Assembly: GCA_964435925.1 (NCBI GenBank)
Contig: CAYTBG010000107.1
Span: forward strand, 1 to 9,164
Direction: 5' to 3'
DNA: 9,164 nt
Source: SOIV01 sp964435925
GTDB lineage: Bacteria > Acidobacteriota > Aminicenantia > Aminicenantales > Aminicenantaceae
The position numbers and the translations under genes are program-made. A model generated the notes under the pieces. The model made no database searches. It worked only from the letters and a program-made list of their open reading frames with translations, and was not told the DNA's origin. Every line of letters begins with the position of its first letter. Positions within the stretch are counted from its first letter, which is position 1. Below, piece by piece: positions 5,857-9,164 of the stretch.

Positions 5857-6286
5857 AAAATTAGATACCAAGGTTCTATCTGACCTAGAATATAAATTCC
5901 TAAAAAAAATTATGAAATATTTTTCTGAAAAGCCTGATTGGAATGTTTTCTCTAATTATTGGCTCAAAGAAGGACAAAAAATCTGGACTGGAAGACCAAA
6001 ACGAGAAGTAGTAGATCTCCCTATTTTTCGGATATGTCAGGATCTTGAGATGAGGCTAGGAATTGAACAGGGCAAAACTCGCTTGCCCGATTATAGAGAT
6101 GAGCTTGTTGCTTTAATTGATAAAGAATTTGAATCTCACTACAAATTCTGCAAGAAGGTAGGCATTGCGCAAGATACTCTTTCAAGGATTTTAAATAAAC
6201 GTCGAGAACCTTCTTTGCGTCTACTACAAATTATACTCGATGCTTTGGGATACAAGATTTCATTTCAGAAAAAACAGCTACGTTGA
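5825..6286 (+). CDS. XRE-like HTH regulator with N-terminal extension; candidate antitoxin
   Basis: This 153-residue protein has a C-terminal helix-turn-helix at about residues 92-145 (ELVALIDKEFESHYKFCKKV, then GIAQDTLSRILNKRREPSLR, then LLQIILDALGYKI). The layout is that of a Cro/XRE-type domain with SRILNKRREPS as the recognition-helix region. The N-terminal 90 residues are a separate region rich in charged and aromatic residues (DWNVFSNYWLKEGQKIW, VVDLPIFRICQDLEMRLGIEQG), probably the partner-binding part. Placing DNA binding at the C-terminus and partner binding at the N-terminus is unusual for a classic XRE antitoxin but known in other antitoxins. The start has a strong GGAGG at ideal spacing, and the gene overlaps the upstream one by 32 bp. 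It probably represses the unit through the palindrome at 5434-5466. A plain transcriptional regulator without toxin partnership is the alternative. Confidence 0.8.
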   Translation: MKRFYETIENEKLDTKVLSDLEYKFLKKIMKYFSEKPDWNVFSNYWLKEGQKIWTGRPKREVVDLPIFRICQDLEMRLGIEQGKTRLPDYRDELVALIDKEFESHYKFCKKVGIAQDTLSRILNKRREPSLRLLQIILDALGYKISFQKKQLR

Positions 6287-6358
6287 GAAATTATCCCTAA
6301 TAATTGAAAATAAAAACGATTTAGATTAAATTATAGACAACAGTAGGGAACTAGAAAA

Positions 6359-7048
6359 TTGGAAAAAGAAGAAATTCATTCCAAATTAAAATCCTTAGTT
6401 CATAAATTCGAAGCAAACAAATACCACTATCTATCAAAAAACTACCTAGAAGAAGAGGTGAAAATTGACTTCATTAATCCCTTATTTGAAACGCTCGGAT
6501 GGGATGTAAGAAACACAAAAGGACTTTCTCCTTACGAAAGAGAGGTAGTTGTAGAAAAAGGAGAGACGATTGGTCATCCGGATTACAATTTTAGAATTGA
6601 TGGCCAAACCAGATTCTTCATCGAAGCTAAAGCACCGCATGAACCTTTGCATAAAGTTAACCACGTTCTTCAAGCCAAGTCTTATGCATGGAACACTAAG
6701 AATGTTTTTATCGTCCTTTTAACTGATTTTGAAGAGTTTCGTCTCTTTGATGCCACAATAAAGCCAGACGCAAAAAATCCTGACCAGGGACTCATATTTG
6801 AACTTAGCTATAATCAATATCTAGATAATATCGATAAATTGATGCTTCTCTCTAAAGAAGAAGTAGAAAAAGGATCCCTGGATAGATTAATTCTTAAAGA
6901 TCTTAAAAGTAAGAGGCTGAGAATACCGGTAGATAAAGCATTTCTGGAAGACCTCTCTCAATGGAGAGAAGAACTCGCTAAGGATATTTACAAACGAAAT
7001 ATAAAAGAACTGGAAGATAGAACAGATGAAAAGAGAGTAAAAATTTAG
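6359..7048 (+). CDS. Type IIG restriction-modification enzyme, N-terminal nuclease part (gene interrupted)
   Basis: The 229-residue frame is the N-terminal third of a combined restriction-methylation enzyme (Eco57I-like type IIG/HsdR_N-like). The PD-(D/E)XK nuclease core is visible: an acidic helix with Glu33 (EEEVKIDFINPLFETLGWDV), Pro74-Asp75 in GHPDYNFRIDG, Glu89-Ala-Lys91 in RFFIEAK, and the QAKSYAW motif with Gln105. A family-typical VFIVLLTDFEEFRLFD and a helical linker ending FLEDLSQWREELAKDIYKRN follow. The frame then meets TAG at 7046-7048, while the same frame resumes at once with LNEAVQKILNRLIFIRIAEDR, the next conserved block of such enzymes. The start is TTG at 6359, with AGGGA about nine bases upstream. 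The catalytic residues remain, so a freestanding nuclease fragment is possible, but without its specificity and methylation parts it is more likely decaying. AT-rich codon use matches the island. Confidence 0.8.
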   Translation: MEKEEIHSKLKSLVHKFEANKYHYLSKNYLEEEVKIDFINPLFETLGWDVRNTKGLSPYEREVVVEKGETIGHPDYNFRIDGQTRFFIEAKAPHEPLHKVNHVLQAKSYAWNTKNVFIVLLTDFEEFRLFDATIKPDAKNPDQGLIFELSYNQYLDNIDKLMLLSKEEVEKGSLDRLILKDLKSKRLRIPVDKAFLEDLSQWREELAKDIYKRNIKELEDRTDEKRVKI

Positions 7049-7090
7049 GTAAAAATATTAAATGAAGCAGTTCAGAAAATTCTGAACAGG

Positions 7091-7555
7091 TTGATTTTTA
7101 TCCGCATAGCTGAAGACAGAAAAATCATAGAGCCTAAATCTTTGTTAGATGAAGTTGAATGGTGGAAAGCAGGAGGAAAAAGAAGAGATTTACATAGAAG
7201 ACTAACTGATCGCTTTATGGGATGGAATCAGGATTTTAATGGTGAAATCTTAAAAATCGGTCCCTGTGATGTTTTAGCAATTGATTCTCATCTTTTAGCT
7301 AAGACTATCGAAGGATTATATTTCCCTACGTGTCCTTATCGTTTTGACGTTATCGGCGTCGAGCTTCTGGGTTCCATTTATGAGAGATATTTAGGAAAAA
7401 CCATTAGAGTTACTCCCAAAAGAGTTAAAATAGAAGAAAAACCAGAAATAAGGAAAGCCGGGGGCGTTTACTATACTCCTCAATACATAGTTGATTATAT
7501 TGTTAAGAATACTGTTGAAAAGGTTATCAAGAAGAAAACTCCAAAACAAATATAA
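7091..7555 (+). CDS. Type IIG restriction-modification enzyme, middle fragment truncated before the methyltransferase core
   Basis: This is the continuation of the preceding nuclease gene in the same frame; coding similarity starts at 7049, directly after the TAG, and the listed start is the first TTG. Segments typical of the linker of these enzymes follow one another: FIRIAEDRKI, DVIGVELLGSIYERYLGKTI and GGVYYTPQYIVDYIVKNTVEKVI. The last (residues about 124-146) is the YYTP region (motif X) just before methyltransferase motif I. The frame stops at TAA (7553-7555) after KTPKQI, where a full-length enzyme would go on to DPACGSG (motif I), the NPPY motif IV and the target-recognition domain. 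None of these is found downstream in any frame I read. The 154-residue product (169 from 7049) has no catalytic site of its own, so I regard it as part of a pseudogene. The DUF3800 gene begins three bases later. Confidence 0.75.
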   Translation: MIFIRIAEDRKIIEPKSLLDEVEWWKAGGKRRDLHRRLTDRFMGWNQDFNGEILKIGPCDVLAIDSHLLAKTIEGLYFPTCPYRFDVIGVELLGSIYERYLGKTIRVTPKRVKIEEKPEIRKAGGVYYTPQYIVDYIVKNTVEKVIKKKTPKQI

Positions 7556-7558
7556 AAA

Positions 7559-8314
7559 ATGCTAATTTATTTTGACGAATCATATGATAGCGAGCATCAA
7601 TATTTATTTCTTGGGGCTTTATTTAATCCGCATCCGAAGTTCCTTCATCAAAAACTTTCTCAAATAAAGCAAAAATATAATTACTTCTCTCAAGATGGAA
7701 CTCTCAGAGAAATTAAATACAATTATGTCACAAATAAGAAAAAATTTGATATTGCAAAATCTGCCATTAATATCTTTTTTGAAAGCACAAGTTGGTTTCG
7801 ATGTATAGTAATCGAACAGAAGTTAGTTGATGTGAACAGATTTGGCAAAAAAATGGAAAAAGATAAGATAAAAAAAGCAAGACTATATAAAAAATTCGCT
7901 GAATTATTAATCAGTCATAACACAGAAAATATATTTAACGCTGTAATGCTTGTAGACAAGCTTACTAGATGCAATGGAGACGAATTCATTGAAATAATGA
8001 AACAAGAGTTTTGTCTTCCTTATGATAAACACTCTCCAGATTCAGAAATACCTACGCTTAAAGATGTTATAGAAATCCCTTCCCATTTAGAACAATACCA
8101 AGTTAATCAGATCTTAGACATACTAATGGGATGCATTTTAAACAATCTGATACCGACTTTGAAGAAAGAAAAGAATGAATTAAGGAAATATCTAATTAAG
8201 ATGTTGGGAGTAAAAAATTTGCTTCCCCAGACATGGGCGAAATATTCGAAAACGTATATTGAGAAATCTTGGCCTAAATTCAATATATGGTATTGGAAAC
8301 CCAAAAAAAAATGA
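7559..8314 (+). CDS. DUF3800 domain protein (RNase H-like fold)
   Basis: The 251-residue protein matches the DUF3800 pattern. The first strand ends in IYFDES (Asp6, Glu7, Ser8). REIKYN follows (Glu51, Lys53), then a strand ending in VDK (Asp133), and a late QILDILMG with Gln184 and Asp187. These acidic positions fit an RNase H-like metal site, so a nuclease activity is plausible but unproven. DUF3800 genes are often found in phages and defence or mobile regions. The ATG at 7559 lies three bases after the stop of the truncated restriction gene and in the same frame, with no Shine-Dalgarno, so it may depend on translation reaching that stop. The composition is among the most AT-rich in the window. 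The family call is confident; whether it works with the remaining nuclease fragment is unknown. Confidence 0.82.
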   Translation: MLIYFDESYDSEHQYLFLGALFNPHPKFLHQKLSQIKQKYNYFSQDGTLREIKYNYVTNKKKFDIAKSAINIFFESTSWFRCIVIEQKLVDVNRFGKKMEKDKIKKARLYKKFAELLISHNTENIFNAVMLVDKLTRCNGDEFIEIMKQEFCLPYDKHSPDSEIPTLKDVIEIPSHLEQYQVNQILDILMGCILNNLIPTLKKEKNELRKYLIKMLGVKNLLPQTWAKYSKTYIEKSWPKFNIWYWKPKKK

Positions 8315-8323
8315 CTCAGGTGA

Positions 8324-8372
8324 AGCAATTATGGTATCGATAGTCAGTCCGAGCCTGACATCTCTAATTGCT
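8324..8372. repeat. Nested inverted repeat after the DUF3800 gene
   Basis: AGCAATTA (8324-8331) pairs exactly with TAATTGCT (8365-8372). Inside, GTCAG (8343-8347) pairs with CTGAC (8355-8359) around a 7-base loop, and GAT (8339-8341) pairs with ATC (8360-8362) with one bulged A. Together they give a stem of about 16 pairs with an internal loop. No T-run follows directly, so it is not a standard terminator. It may be a structured RNA end, a protein site or the border of the AT-rich island. Confidence 0.5.
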
Positions 8373-8385
8373 ACCTAAGTCCTCT

Positions 8386-8391
8386 TATAAT
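8386..8391 (+). promoter_or_regulatory. Possible -10 box for the DUF72 gene
   Basis: TATAAT is a perfect -10 hexamer located 42 bases before the ATG at 8434. No good -35 lies at 16-18 bp; CTGACA at 8355-8360 is too far away at 25 bp. It is a reasonable promoter candidate after the hairpin. Confidence 0.35.
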
Positions 8392-8433
8392 ATAAATATT
8401 TTTGATTACGTTGTCAATAGAAGTATTAATTTT

Positions 8434-9164
8434 ATGATCTATCATCTAGGAACATCCGGCTGGAGTTATAATGATTGGAGAGGAAAGTTCTATCCAGAAG
8501 AGATCTCTCAAAAAAAATGGCTTCCATTTTATGCCCAACATTTCAGTACAGTAGAGATAAACATGACCTTTTACCGTTATCCAAAGCCAGAAACTCTAAA
8601 AGGTTGGCTGGATAAGGTTCCCGAAGATTTTAAATTCACTCTAAAAGCTAACCGCCAGATCACACACCGGAAAAGAATAAAAGGAGTCAAAAACGAAGTC
8701 AGGTATTTTTATACTCTGGCAGATTCCCTCCGCTACAAACTAGGATGCATACTTTTCCAACTTCCTCCTTCTCTCACCTTCGATTTAGTTTTACTCGAAG
8801 AATTCCTTTCCTCTCTCTCCCCGAAATACAAAAACGTCATCGAGTTTCGTCATGAAAGCTGGTACCAAGATGAAGTCTACAAGCTCCTTAAATCTTATAA
8901 TGTTATATTCTGTACAGTCTCCTCGGCAAAAGCGCCAAAAACTGTGGTCGAAACAGCAGAGAGCGCTTATTTCCGTTTTCACGGTCTTACGGGCGGATAC
9001 AAATATAGTTATTCAGAGGAAGAATTAGAAAAATCGGCGGAAACCATAAGAAAGACAAAAGCAAAGGAATGCTTCGTTTATTTCAACAATGACTATCATG
9101 CTTATGCAGTCGAGAACTGCAGGGCGTTAAGGGAGCTTCTTCAAAATAAGCAGGATGACGAATA
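8434..9164 (+). CDS. DUF72 (YecE-like) domain protein, ends at the window edge
   Basis: Translation from the ATG at 8434 gives 243 residues and two further bases, TA, at the edge, probably the first two of a TAA or TAG stop, so the gene is essentially complete. The DUF72 hallmarks are clear: HLGTSGWSYNDWRGKFYPE (residues 4-22), FSTVEINMTFYRYP (37-50), FKFTLKANRQITH (67-79), LGCILFQLPP (103-112), VIEFRHESWY (135-144), AYFRFHG (178-184), and a C-terminal CFVYFNNDYHAYAVENC (213-229). The family forms a TIM-barrel-like fold with unknown activity and is widespread as a single chromosomal gene. Start evidence is the family-typical N-terminus; the Shine-Dalgarno is weak (AGAAG). Base composition is closer to the left half of the window, suggesting it belongs to the host backbone at the right border of the island. 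Confidence 0.93.
   Translation, partial: MIYHLGTSGWSYNDWRGKFYPEEISQKKWLPFYAQHFSTVEINMTFYRYPKPETLKGWLDKVPEDFKFTLKANRQITHRKRIKGVKNEVRYFYTLADSLRYKLGCILFQLPPSLTFDLVLLEEFLSSLSPKYKNVIEFRHESWYQDEVYKLLKSYNVIFCTVSSAKAPKTVVETAESAYFRFHGLTGGYKYSYSEEELEKSAETIRKTKAKECFVYFNNDYHAYAVENCRALRELLQNKQDDE

Noticed and set aside
7046..7048. TAG read as pyrrolysine or another recoded amino acid
   Set aside because: Restriction enzymes are not known to use pyrrolysine, no supporting structure is seen, and the downstream TAA truncation shows the gene is broken anyway.
8315..8433. Remnant of the missing methyltransferase C-terminus downstream of the DUF3800 gene
   Set aside because: The frames I read here are short and closed and contain no methyltransferase or target-recognition motifs.

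Overview
The window is bacterial DNA of moderate to low GC with ordinary Shine-Dalgarno signals at several genes. The enzyme set (a Ni-type LarA-family racemase, an iron-type alcohol dehydrogenase, a hydroxyproline dehydratase, a PTS-type EIIA protein) would suit an anaerobic or fermentative, amino- or hydroxy-acid-using bacterium. Two short repeat types resemble the REP-like palindromes common in Deltaproteobacteria and several candidate phyla. I cannot name the taxon.

Left part (1-2225, minus strand). A partial unidentified reading frame leaves the left edge. Next come an EIIA domain fused to a C4 zinc ribbon (132-947) and a proline-racemase-fold enzyme (1191-2225). The latter has the Cys/Thr pair of trans-3-hydroxy-L-proline dehydratases. 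The 243-bp gap between them holds two copies of a 19-bp repeat exactly 50 bp apart.

Middle part (2226-5202). A divergent intergenic region carries a long REP-like hairpin and two tandem palindromic operator-like sites 41 bp apart. It leads into a plus-strand pair: an iron-containing alcohol dehydrogenase (2476-3744) and a LarA-family racemase (3823-5202). The expected metal and cofactor residues can be seen in both. Together with the divergent dehydratase this looks like a regulated catabolic locus for hydroxylated acids; the substrates are inferred, not shown.

Right part (about 5430-8330) is visibly more AT-rich and looks like an accessory or defence island. It starts with a compact two-gene unit (a 126-aa protein of unknown function and a C-terminal-HTH regulator that overlap by 32 bp). 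The unit is preceded by a near-perfect palindrome lying on its promoter, an arrangement typical of toxin-antitoxin loci. Next is a broken type IIG restriction-modification gene: its nuclease half is separated by an in-frame TAG from a middle part that stops just before the methyltransferase core. Then comes a DUF3800 (RNase H-like) gene starting three bases after that stop. A structured inverted repeat follows, and then a DUF72 (YecE-like) gene with ordinary composition that reaches the right edge with only the last base of its probable stop codon missing.

The best candidates for something undescribed are the two-gene 5476-6286 unit, the truncated nuclease/DUF3800 junction, and the tandem operators upstream of the dehydrogenase-racemase pair.
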